Origin: Phycisphaerales bacterium UBA7800
GTDB lineage: Bacteria > Planctomycetota > Phycisphaerae > Phycisphaerales > Phycisphaeraceae
Direction: 5' to 3'
Assembly: GCA_002480565.1 (NCBI GenBank)
Contig: DLCK01000094.1
Location: forward strand, 1 to 11,442
Length of the DNA: 11,442 bases
Made by a program: the position numbers and the translations under genes. The notes under the pieces are model-generated. The model saw nothing but the letters and a program-made list of their open reading frames with translations. It searched no databases and was not told the DNA's origin. Below are positions 1-5,627 of the stretch, piece after piece (the first letter of the stretch is position 1; each line of letters begins with the position of its first letter).

Positions 1-104
1 TCATGGCCGGGGAAAGGAATCCAAAGTGGTCCAGAATATGCGTTATCCATCAGCCTTGGTGCTGATGCATCGCTGCATTGTCGTCAGTCTCCCGGAGGGT
101 GTTG

Positions 105-1100
105 GTGCCGAGGATGGTGAGGTTTTGGGAGTGGCTTGAGTCACGTCCCGATCGCACCGCTGCCCTGAGCCAGTGGCAGCAAGTTTTGGGGGGCGGGGAA
201 TCGATATCGGTAGCACAGCGATTCCTTGAGCCCCTTAAAACACCTTCAACCGCATACCCTACTTCCCGCCGCCGTGGTTTTCCGTTGAATAATGCGTGTC
301 AACGGGACGGTGATATTCTTGTCAGAGACGAAACGGATAACCAGGCGGGCTCAAGCCTGCTTGCCGGGGATATCGTTCGATATCGACTTTGCCTCCATGC
401 GCTCAGATCATCACTTGCTAACGCGTTGAATAGGGTATGCGTCTCCAGGACACCAGTGGATCAAGATGCACGCTCGATTCAGATCGGTAACTGGGAACCG
501 AAGAAGTCGGCTTTGTTTCCTGTCCACCTGCTGATCTGTTCATCGCCACATGATCTTCAGTTTGAAGTGTACAAAGCCATCGTCCAAAGCGAGTGGCCCG
601 GTGCGATTCTGCTCACACCCACGCGAATGCACTGGTGTGATGAAACTATCAACGACGCGCGATCCCATCGCAGACTGCTGGTGCCATTGTGTGAAGTGGT
701 CGAAGCGAATGGTGATGTCTTGCGGCAAACGCCGGACTGGGATGAGTATCTCCAAGGCTTTGCCCAGATGGTTCGACTGAAGCTGCCGAGCAATTACAAC
801 AACACGAAACCGTTGCCCATGCGCGGGACCCGGGCTGCTAACATCGAACGGCTAGAGCGGGAACTCCAGCAGCATCTGTTGGCTGCGAGGGATCATGCCT
901 ATGCGCTTGTCGATGGTGGCCGTGCTCCTGAATTGTTGCCACGTCCTGAACAAAAGGAACTGGCCAAGCGTTTGGGGATTCCCGCACCGGCGGTGTATCG
1001 ATGCCTTACCGATCCACGTGCCAAGCTGCTCCAGATTCTCTGGGATGCAGCCCAGTCTCTCGAATCCGTCATGCAATTCAAATCCAACAGGCGACGATGA
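105..1100 (+). CDS. Hypothetical protein with C-terminal helix-turn-helix
   Basis: I do not recognise a named family. The protein (about 331 residues from GTG 105) starts with a short aromatic segment (FWEWLESRPDRT). A middle part alternates hydrophobic strands and ends in a strand-rich block containing ILLTPTRMHW. The C-terminus, about residues 278-330, reads as a helix-turn-helix (KELAKRLGIPAPAVYRCL), suggesting DNA binding. The middle pattern resembles hypothetical proteins I associate with Planctomycetota, but this is recollection only. Start choice: GGAGGG at 94-99 lies 5 bases before GTG 105, which is ideal; ATG 114 (spacing 14) is the alternative, and TTG 78 has no good ribosome site. 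An intrinsic terminator overlaps the stop codon, so it probably ends a transcription unit separate from the sigma-like gene downstream. A regulatory role is inferred only from the helix-turn-helix. Confidence 0.7.
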   Translation: MPRMVRFWEWLESRPDRTAALSQWQQVLGGGESISVAQRFLEPLKTPSTAYPTSRRRGFPLNNACQRDGDILVRDETDNQAGSSLLAGDIVRYRLCLHALRSSLANALNRVCVSRTPVDQDARSIQIGNWEPKKSALFPVHLLICSSPHDLQFEVYKAIVQSEWPGAILLTPTRMHWCDETINDARSHRRLLVPLCEVVEANGDVLRQTPDWDEYLQGFAQMVRLKLPSNYNNTKPLPMRGTRAANIERLERELQQHLLAARDHAYALVDGGRAPELLPRPEQKELAKRLGIPAPAVYRCLTDPRAKLLQILWDAAQSLESVMQFKSNRRR

Positions 1101-1112
1101 GTCGCTTTTTTT
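1089..1112 (+). terminator. Intrinsic terminator overlapping a stop codon
   Basis: GCGAC (1091-1095) pairs with GTCGC (1101-1105) around the loop GATGA. The stem can extend by two weaker pairs at 1089-1090 with 1106-1107, and seven T residues follow at 1106-1112. This is a compact Rho-independent terminator. The TGA stop of the preceding gene (1098-1100) lies in the loop. Confidence 0.7.
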
Positions 1113-1239
1113 GTGATTTCAATTTCACTTTGCGCCAATTGGTGAAACTGAAATCGGAAAAATATTTCTCAATAAACAACTGTGTATTTGCGTCTTATAT
1201 CGATTTCACTTTCTGCATCACGACGTTTACTGAAATCGC
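1113..1239 (+). promoter_or_regulatory. Four operator-like ATTTCAnTTTCA boxes in two inverted pairs
   Basis: Box A at 1115-1128 (GATTTCAATTTCAC) faces box B at 1142-1155 (GTGAAACTGAAATC); 13 of 14 positions are complementary. Box C at 1201-1210 (CGATTTCACT) faces box D at 1229-1238 (ACTGAAATCG) with 9 of 10 complementary. All four carry GATTTCA; A to C continue as a second TTTC unit. The spacing and orientation suggest operator sites for a dimeric or tetrameric regulator controlling the sigma-like gene. The DNA is AT-rich and no clear -35/-10 pair is visible. The regulator is not known; the helix-turn-helix protein upstream is one candidate. Confidence 0.45.
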
Positions 1240-1241
1240 AC

Positions 1242-1285
1242 AGGAGGTCAGTGCGGCCTGACGTGGGCCGCGATGATTAACCTCC
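1242..1285 (+). promoter_or_regulatory. Leader hairpin with possible 9-codon mini-ORF
   Basis: In the leader of the sigma-like gene, GGAGGT (1243-1248) is complementary to ACCTCC (1280-1285), and inside it GCGGCC (1253-1258) pairs with GGCCGC (1266-1271) around a 7-base loop. The outer pairing would hide a strong Shine-Dalgarno sequence. That same AGGAGG precedes a GTG at 1251 that opens nine codons to TAA 1278-1280 (reading MRPDVGRDD), though the 3-base spacing is short. A leader controlling translation is possible; the hairpin itself is the firmer observation. Confidence 0.35.
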
Positions 1286-1300
1286 ATGCAGGAGATTCGT

Positions 1301-2050
1301 ATGACGCAGACGCAAACGTCTTCATTCCCCATTTCTTCAGCGACAGTCCAATCCAATGATGCAATGGCCTGGGACGATTCCCATGTTCAGCAGGACCGTT
1401 TCAAGGATCGTGAGCAGGCCACAGCATCTGCTAAGGACAAAAGCCCTGGCTCGGGCTCATCCGACGAACGTGAAGCACCAGGCCTGACGGAATTCGCTTT
1501 CAAACTTGTCAACTGCAAAGCTCGGCAAATTGTTGGCAAGACGGGCTACACCCTTGACGACGTGGACGACATTCAGCAGGACCTGGTGCTGGACTTGCTT
1601 GAACACCTGCCGCAATACAACCCCGACCTGGCTTCGTACAAAACCTATGTGACCCGTGTGGTGGATCGGAAGGTCAGCAATCTGCTTCGGCATCGCCAAA
1701 TGGAAAAGCGAAATTACCGACGTGAGACGGGTTCGATCTATGACCAGATGTACAGTGGTGGTAAGCAGGCGATGCAACTGATCGAAGCCATGACCGAGAA
1801 GGAGCATGATCGACGCTTGGGGATATCGCGTATGCCTCAAGATGAACGATCCCATCTTCAGATCGATGTGCACATGCTGCTCGAAGATCTGCCACCGGAT
1901 CTGCGTCGGGCTGCTGAATTGCTCAAGACCATGTCGGTTAATCAAGCGGCTGACGAATTCGGTATTCCCCGCAGCACATTCTACTTAAATTACCTCGAGC
2001 CGTTGCGTGATATTTTCCAATCCGAAGCAATGGACGATTGCTTGTCATAA
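1301..2050 (+). CDS. Phage RNA polymerase sigma-70-family-like factor
   Basis: A protein of 249 residues with the two-lobed layout of small sigma factors. Residues 1-60 are polar and low in complexity. Residues 62-135 resemble sigma region 2: an acidic entry (DDVDDIQQDLVLDLLEHL) followed by a basic/aromatic helix (YKTYVTRVVDRKVSNLLRHR). Residues 192-240 resemble region 4, with a helix-turn-helix at about 211-228 (SVNQAADEFGIPRSTFYL). If it works as a sigma factor it would direct host RNA polymerase to phage promoters. A region-4-like transcriptional regulator is the alternative. Start choice: AGGAG at 1290-1294 sits 6 bases before ATG 1301; the in-frame ATG 1286 has no ribosome site. Four operator-like boxes and a leader hairpin lie upstream, suggesting tight control. 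It is the first gene of the replication module. Confidence 0.75.
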   Translation: MTQTQTSSFPISSATVQSNDAMAWDDSHVQQDRFKDREQATASAKDKSPGSGSSDEREAPGLTEFAFKLVNCKARQIVGKTGYTLDDVDDIQQDLVLDLLEHLPQYNPDLASYKTYVTRVVDRKVSNLLRHRQMEKRNYRRETGSIYDQMYSGGKQAMQLIEAMTEKEHDRRLGISRMPQDERSHLQIDVHMLLEDLPPDLRRAAELLKTMSVNQAADEFGIPRSTFYLNYLEPLRDIFQSEAMDDCLS

Positions 2051-2066
2051 AAAGTTTTCAAAATTC

Positions 2067-2098
2067 CTGACAGTTTTCGTCTGCGCCGTGTATGTAAT
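2067..2098 (+). promoter_or_regulatory. Weak candidate promoter before the nuclease gene
   Basis: CTGACA at 2067-2072 matches a -35 box at five of six positions. TATGTA begins 18 bases later at 2091, overlapping TGTAAT (2093-2098), which matches a -10 box better but at a spacing of 20. The 96-base gap is AT-rich and holds no terminator, so either read-through from the sigma-like gene or a separate start is possible. Confidence 0.25.
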
Positions 2099-2146
2099 AA
2101 GTGGGCGGGTTTAATATTTTCTTCATATTTTCAAGAGAGGATGGCA

Positions 2147-2953
2147 ATGGATTTAAGTATTGACTTAAGTATTCTCGAAACCGAACCGGCAGAGCAGTAT
2201 CATGCCCAAGCCAAGGATCATTTGAGTAGTCACCAGTTGATCGATTTTATCAAATGTCCCTGGCTGCATTTCAAGAAGCACAGCGGTTTGATCGCAAATA
2301 AGGAGACAGCAGCATACCTGATCGGCAGAGCCACACACTGTCGCATTCTCGAGGGCCGCGATGCCTATGAATCGCAGTTCGCGCTGGGCGGTCCGATCAA
2401 TCCAAAGACGGGCAGACCCTTTGGCAAAGATACCCAAGCCTTCCGTGGGTGGGCTCAAAAACAGGGCAAACCGGGTGTCCATTACGATGACCTGGATCAG
2501 ATCGAAAACATGGCCAGCGGTTTGAGTATGAATGACAAAGCCGTCGATCTGCTGCTCTACGGCAGAGCGGAGGGGGTGCTGCGTGCGGACTACTGCGGGA
2601 TGTCCTGCCAATGCAGATATGACTGGTTACATCCACACGAAGGCGTGGTGGATTTAAAGACGTGTGATGACCTGACCTGGTTTGAATCGGATGCACGAAA
2701 ATATCGTTACATCAATCAACTGGCTTTTTACCAAGCGGTGCTGGCCGAGGTCATCGGTGAACTGGTACCGGTTCACATCGTAGCGGTTGAGAAAAAAGAA
2801 CCCTATCGCTGTGGTGTCTGGATGATCAGCGATGAGGCGCTTTACCTGGCCCGTCAGGAAAATCAAGCAGCGATCAAGCGGTTGCTGCTGTGCCGCGAAC
2901 ACAACCATTGGCCCACTGGCTATGAAGACATTCGTCTACTCAGTGCCGCCTAA
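2147..2953 (+). CDS. PD-(D/E)XK nuclease, RecE/Cas4-like phage exonuclease
   Basis: A 268-residue nuclease-like protein that probably resects double-stranded DNA ends for phage recombination. Fold motifs appear in order: an N-terminal SxxQLIDFIKCPW segment (from about residue 27); the GRATH motif (60-64, His 64); the catalytic core RYDWLHPHEGVVDLKT with Asp 139, Asp 149 and Lys 151; and the QLAFYQ helix (Gln 171, Tyr 175) typical of the RecB/Cas4/RecE branch. These match the PD-(D/E)XK nuclease-like family found beside phage annealing systems (established knowledge). No iron-sulfur cysteine cluster like that of Cas4 is evident. Start choice: GAGAGG at 2135-2140 is 6 bases before ATG 2147; the ATG at 2141 directly abuts it and is less likely. 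It precedes a RecA-fold ATPase and a DUF669 protein. Substrate polarity cannot be inferred. Confidence 0.82.
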   Translation: MDLSIDLSILETEPAEQYHAQAKDHLSSHQLIDFIKCPWLHFKKHSGLIANKETAAYLIGRATHCRILEGRDAYESQFALGGPINPKTGRPFGKDTQAFRGWAQKQGKPGVHYDDLDQIENMASGLSMNDKAVDLLLYGRAEGVLRADYCGMSCQCRYDWLHPHEGVVDLKTCDDLTWFESDARKYRYINQLAFYQAVLAEVIGELVPVHIVAVEKKEPYRCGVWMISDEALYLARQENQAAIKRLLLCREHNHWPTGYEDIRLLSAA

Positions 2954-3000
2954 TCCCCCCGGTCCCCGGAAGTTTCCCCCGAAAGCTTCTTATTGAATTG

Positions 3001-3060
3001 TCGCCTCTCCCCGCCCCATATTGTTTATGGGGCGGGGAGTTCGGAGCAGGCGATTTGTTT
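3001..3060 (+). terminator. Very stable GC-rich hairpin, probable terminator or attenuator
   Basis: A perfect 14-bp stem (3007-3020 with 3026-3039, CTCCCCGCCCCATA paired to its complement) closes on a 5-base loop TTGTT. An outer 6-bp stem TCGCCT (3001-3006) / AGGCGA (3048-3053) can add to it through an 8-base bulge. TTTGTTTT at 3054-3061 follows that outer stem directly. It may stop or reduce transcription between the nuclease and the ATPase gene, or mark an RNA processing site. No obvious promoter lies between it and the next gene, which favours partial termination. Confidence 0.6.
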
Positions 3061-3087
3061 TACGCATCATATACAGGAATTTGATTC

Positions 3088-3885
3088 ATGTCCTTATTGC
3101 AACAAGTTCACACAGGTAAACGTCAATCCCCACCGCGCATCATCCTCTATGGCACCGAGGGTATCGGTAAATCCACCACGGCATCACAGGCACCGAATCC
3201 CATCTTCATTCAAACTGAAGATGGTCTGGATCAGATCGATTGTGCGAGTTTCCCACTGGCCACGGTGTTCGATGATGTCATCAACAGCATCGACTCGTTG
3301 ATCAAAGAGGAACACGACTATCAAACCGTCGTCATTGATTCACTCGACTGGCTCGAACGTCTGATCTGGGATCGTCTGTGCAAAGACTACGGTGTTAACA
3401 GCATTGAAAAAGTTGATGGTGGTTATGCCCGTGGTTACACCCATGCCCTGACACATTGGCGAGGCTTGCTGGCAGGTTTGGATGTGTTGCGCACCAACCA
3501 AAACATGTGCATCATTCTGTTGGCGCATGCTAAGGTCGAAACCTTCTCCGACCCGGAGGTCGGGGCATATGACCGGTTTTCCCCTCGCTTGCATAAACAT
3601 GCCAACGCGGTGATCACCGAGTGGGCAGACGCGGTGTTGTTTGCCACACGCAAGATTATTACGAAGACCGAAGACGCAGGCTTCAATCGCAACCGCACAT
3701 TGGCTTCCGGATTGGGCAAGGATGGTGGCGAGCGCGTCATGCGATGCGTCGGCAGTCCTGCCTGTATTGCCAAGAACCGTTATGGCTTGCCGACAGAATT
3801 GCCACTGTCATGGTACGCCCTGATGGAGGCGATGATGCAGGCCGACAAACCCACGTCCAGTCAAACCACTAAACACAAACATTAA
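3088..3885 (+). CDS. Phage RecA-fold ATPase (AAA_24/Sak4-like)
   Basis: A 265-residue P-loop ATPase of the type annotated as phage nucleotide-binding protein or Sak4. The Walker A motif GTEGIGKST is at residues 22-30, the Walker B strand TVVIDSLD at about 80-87, and a sensor-like strand CIILLAHAKVE at 141-151. The N-terminal PRIILYGTEGIGKST and FIQTEDGLDQI segments are characteristic of this family. Sak4-type proteins are small RecA-like recombinases that promote single-strand annealing or strand exchange together with an SSB (established knowledge). The DUF669 protein encoded directly downstream would be the natural partner. The His/Lys-rich tail (TTKHKH) is probably disordered. AGGA at 3075-3078 lies 9 bases before ATG 3088. 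Its gene follows the stable hairpin, so its level may be set separately from the nuclease. Confidence 0.82.
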   Translation: MSLLQQVHTGKRQSPPRIILYGTEGIGKSTTASQAPNPIFIQTEDGLDQIDCASFPLATVFDDVINSIDSLIKEEHDYQTVVIDSLDWLERLIWDRLCKDYGVNSIEKVDGGYARGYTHALTHWRGLLAGLDVLRTNQNMCIILLAHAKVETFSDPEVGAYDRFSPRLHKHANAVITEWADAVLFATRKIITKTEDAGFNRNRTLASGLGKDGGERVMRCVGSPACIAKNRYGLPTELPLSWYALMEAMMQADKPTSSQTTKHKH

Positions 3886-3944
3886 CCCATAAAACACAGT
3901 CTTTTTGTCAACAACCATTTTCCCCTTAATGGAGCAATATCTCT

Positions 3945-4421
3945 ATGGCTAATCTCAATGGCTTTAACGCAAACGATGTCGAACCCAACTCGACCTTTGA
4001 ACCGATCCCCGCTGGTAAATACCTGGCCGCGATCACAGCTTCAGAGACGAAGCAAAACAAGGCAGGCAATGGCAGCTATCTGGAATTGACTCTCAGCATT
4101 CTGGAAGGCGCCTATCAGGGCAGGCAACTGTGGGCTCGTTTGAACCTGGACAACCCCAATGCCACAGCCGTCAAGATTGCCCGTGGCGATCTGTCTGCGA
4201 TTTGCCGCGCGATCAATGTCATGCAGCCCAAGGACAGCACCGATCTTCATAACTTGCCACTTGTGGTCAACGTGAAGCTGAAAAAGCGAGCCGACAACGA
4301 CGAACTGACCAACGAGATCAAGGGGTTCGAGCCCAAGCAATCCCCCGAAACCAGCAGCACACATTCGTCTTCGTCCCAACAGAAACCAGCATCCGATGGT
4401 CCCGCACCGTGGAAGCGATAA
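3945..4421 (+). CDS. DUF669 family protein, probable ssDNA-binding partner
   Basis: A 158-residue protein with the DUF669 pattern: an N-terminal PAGKYLAAITASETKQNKAG strand pair, then YLELTLSILEGAYQGRQLW, LNLDNPNATAVKIARGDL and a closing NEIKGFEP. DUF669 proteins are encoded beside RecA-like or annealing proteins in many phages and are thought to act as single-stranded DNA-binding proteins (role inferred from context). After residue 125 the chain is a Ser/Gln/Pro-rich linker ending in PAPWKR, like the flexible tail of an SSB but without an acidic DxDDIPF tip. Such a tip instead ends the helicase encoded farther downstream. GGAG at 3931-3934 is 10 bases before ATG 3945. The rusA gene begins 11 bases after the stop, with its ribosome site overlapping the stop codon, so the two are probably translated as a pair. 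Confidence 0.85.
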   Translation: MANLNGFNANDVEPNSTFEPIPAGKYLAAITASETKQNKAGNGSYLELTLSILEGAYQGRQLWARLNLDNPNATAVKIARGDLSAICRAINVMQPKDSTDLHNLPLVVNVKLKKRADNDELTNEIKGFEPKQSPETSSTHSSSSQQKPASDGPAPWKR

Positions 4422-4432
4422 GGGGGTGTCAC

Positions 4433-4846
4433 ATGGAACTCGTTTTACCTTATCCACCGTCGGTAAATCACTACTGGCGACACTTCCGGGGACGAACACT
4501 TATCAGCCGCCAAGGTCGTGCCTATCGCCAGCAGGTTCAAACACAGTGTCAGGGCATGGGTGGCCAACCGCCTCGGGACGGTCGTTTGGCCGTTGCGATG
4601 GATGCCTTCCCACCGGATCGACGCAGGCGTGATCTGGACAACATCCAGAAAGCATCGCTGGATTCGATGCAGCATGCCGGAATTTACGAGGACGATTCGC
4701 AGGTTGATTTGCTTATTACACAGCGTCGACTCCCGATTCCCGGTGGCCAACTGGTCGTGCGAATCCATGAGTACCCGCTTCATCGTTGCCCACTGTGCGG
4801 CGGCCCAATGCCCAGTCTCGAAAGTAATCATCTCTATGACAACTGA
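4433..4846 (+). CDS. rusA: RusA-family Holliday junction resolvase
   Basis: A 137-residue homodimeric endonuclease of the RusA family, which cuts four-way junctions symmetrically. It opens with the family signature LPYPPSVNHYWRHFRGR (residues 4-20). It carries the catalytic segment PDRRRRDLDN (61-70, acids Asp 67 and Asp 69) and the second acidic site YEDDSQVD (85-92, Asp 87/88), which correspond to Asp 70, Asp 72 and Asp 91 of the E. coli lambdoid protein. The C-terminus is about 17 residues longer than E. coli RusA and adds a CPLCGG knuckle (Cys 119, Cys 122), a possible half zinc site. Start choice: AGGGGG at 4421-4426 is 6 bases before ATG 4433; an upstream GTG at 4409 would overlap the previous gene. 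The 3' end overlaps the ParB-like gene by 11 bases. It would resolve recombination or replication intermediates before packaging. Confidence 0.93.
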   Translation: MELVLPYPPSVNHYWRHFRGRTLISRQGRAYRQQVQTQCQGMGGQPPRDGRLAVAMDAFPPDRRRRDLDNIQKASLDSMQHAGIYEDDSQVDLLITQRRLPIPGGQLVVRIHEYPLHRCPLCGGPMPSLESNHLYDN

Positions 4847-5627
4847 AATTCAAACACTCCAACTCAATCAAATCCGTATCGATGGTGGCACGCAACCGCG
4901 TGTCGCCATTGATGAAGATGTCGTGGCTGAATATGCCGACCTGTACGTCGAAGGTGTCGATCTGCCACCGGTTACTGTGTTTCACGACGGTTCAACCTAC
5001 TGGTTAGCCGATGGCTTCCATCGCTACTGGGCCAGTAAACGAGTCGAACGTGAAACCATTGCGGTTGAAATCTATCAAGGTACTCGCCGCGATGCCATTC
5101 TTTACTCCGTCGGTGCCAATGCTGCGCATGGCCTGCGTCGGACGAATGATGACAAGCGTAAAGCCATTTTACTGTTGTTGGAAGACGAAGAATGGTCGAA
5201 GTGGTCTGACCGGGAAATTGCCAAACGATGCAGTGTAAGCCATGTAACAGTCAACCGGCTTCGATCCTCACTGTTACAAAGTAACAGTGAGAAATTTTTT
5301 CAAAAAAATGAAACGGCTTCTTCAGCGGCACAACCCCGCACCTATAAGAACAAACACGGCAGCATTGCCCAGATGAACACCGGCAACATCGGTCGGCCTG
5401 AATCATCTCAACCACATAAAAAAGTCTATCGTCCCAAAGCCTGTCACAGTGAACACAGTCCCGTTCCCATGCGGTCCGTGTCACTGCCCTTGAACAATCC
5501 CCAACTCGCTGCCAAGTGCATGATCGGCCTCTATGGCAAACCTTATATGCAGCAACTGGCAACTGAAGCCATCCGCATCATCTCTCGCAAGGAAGGAACC
5601 AAGCATGATCGCAACACTCACCAGTAA
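4836..5627 (+). CDS. ParB-like protein with helix-turn-helix
   Basis: A 263-residue protein with a ParB N-terminal fold (about residues 8-90; LPPVTVFHDGSTYWLADGFHRYWA, where DGFHRY replaces the GERRxRA box of canonical ParB). A conserved connector follows (ANAAHGLRRTNDDKRKA, 94-110), then a helix-turn-helix (SDREIAKRCSVSHVTVNRL, 124-142). The rest, from about residue 147, is polar and rich in Ser, His, Lys and Pro. Phage proteins of this type are usually DNA-binding regulators rather than plasmid partition proteins (established pattern; role here is inference). The start ATG 4836 overlaps the rusA stop and has only a weak GAAAG upstream, so coupling to rusA is likely. The reading frame stays open upstream to 4518, inside rusA, but the ParB fold begins after 4836. 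A 25-bp palindrome and a slippery run lie inside the gene just after the helix-turn-helix. Confidence 0.85.
   Translation: MTTEIQTLQLNQIRIDGGTQPRVAIDEDVVAEYADLYVEGVDLPPVTVFHDGSTYWLADGFHRYWASKRVERETIAVEIYQGTRRDAILYSVGANAAHGLRRTNDDKRKAILLLLEDEEWSKWSDREIAKRCSVSHVTVNRLRSSLLQSNSEKFFQKNETASSAAQPRTYKNKHGSIAQMNTGNIGRPESSQPHKKVYRPKACHSEHSPVPMRSVSLPLNNPQLAAKCMIGLYGKPYMQQLATEAIRIISRKEGTKHDRNTHQ
5244..5291. repeat. Perfect 25-bp palindrome plus extra half-site inside the parB-like gene
   Basis: CTCACTGTTAC (5267-5277), AAA, GTAACAGTGAG (5281-5291) is a perfect 11-bp inverted repeat with a 3-base centre. A third copy of the half-site GTAACAGT stands at 5244-5251, 29 bases before the first palindrome arm's mirror copy ends. 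As DNA it looks like a binding site, possibly for the protein it lies in. As RNA it forms an 11-bp hairpin followed by AAATTTTTT, a weak terminator-like arrangement. It encodes SLLQSNSE, an unremarkable peptide. Confidence 0.6.

Noticed and set aside
1..139. End of an upstream gene in frame 2 (open from position 2 to TGA 137-139) or frame 1 (to TGA 118-120).
   Set aside because: Both frames are open only over a short window-edge stretch and neither peptide is recognisable; which, if either, is coding cannot be decided.
1457..1945. Minus-strand open frame of 162 codons opposite the sigma-like gene.
   Set aside because: Product is compositionally odd with no motif; the + strand frame has clear sigma-like regions and a ribosome site.
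2147..2953. Cas4 from a CRISPR system.
   Set aside because: The fold is related but no four-cysteine iron-sulfur cluster is visible, and the context is a phage recombination cassette.
2954..2990. Possible G-quadruplex on the minus strand from three close C-runs.
   Set aside because: Only three G-runs are close together; the fourth is more than 20 bases away, so a stable intramolecular quadruplex is doubtful.
4518..4835. 106-codon N-terminal extension of the ParB-like protein.
   Set aside because: It lies wholly inside rusA in another frame, is Arg/Ser-rich without domain features, and the ParB fold begins just after ATG 4836.
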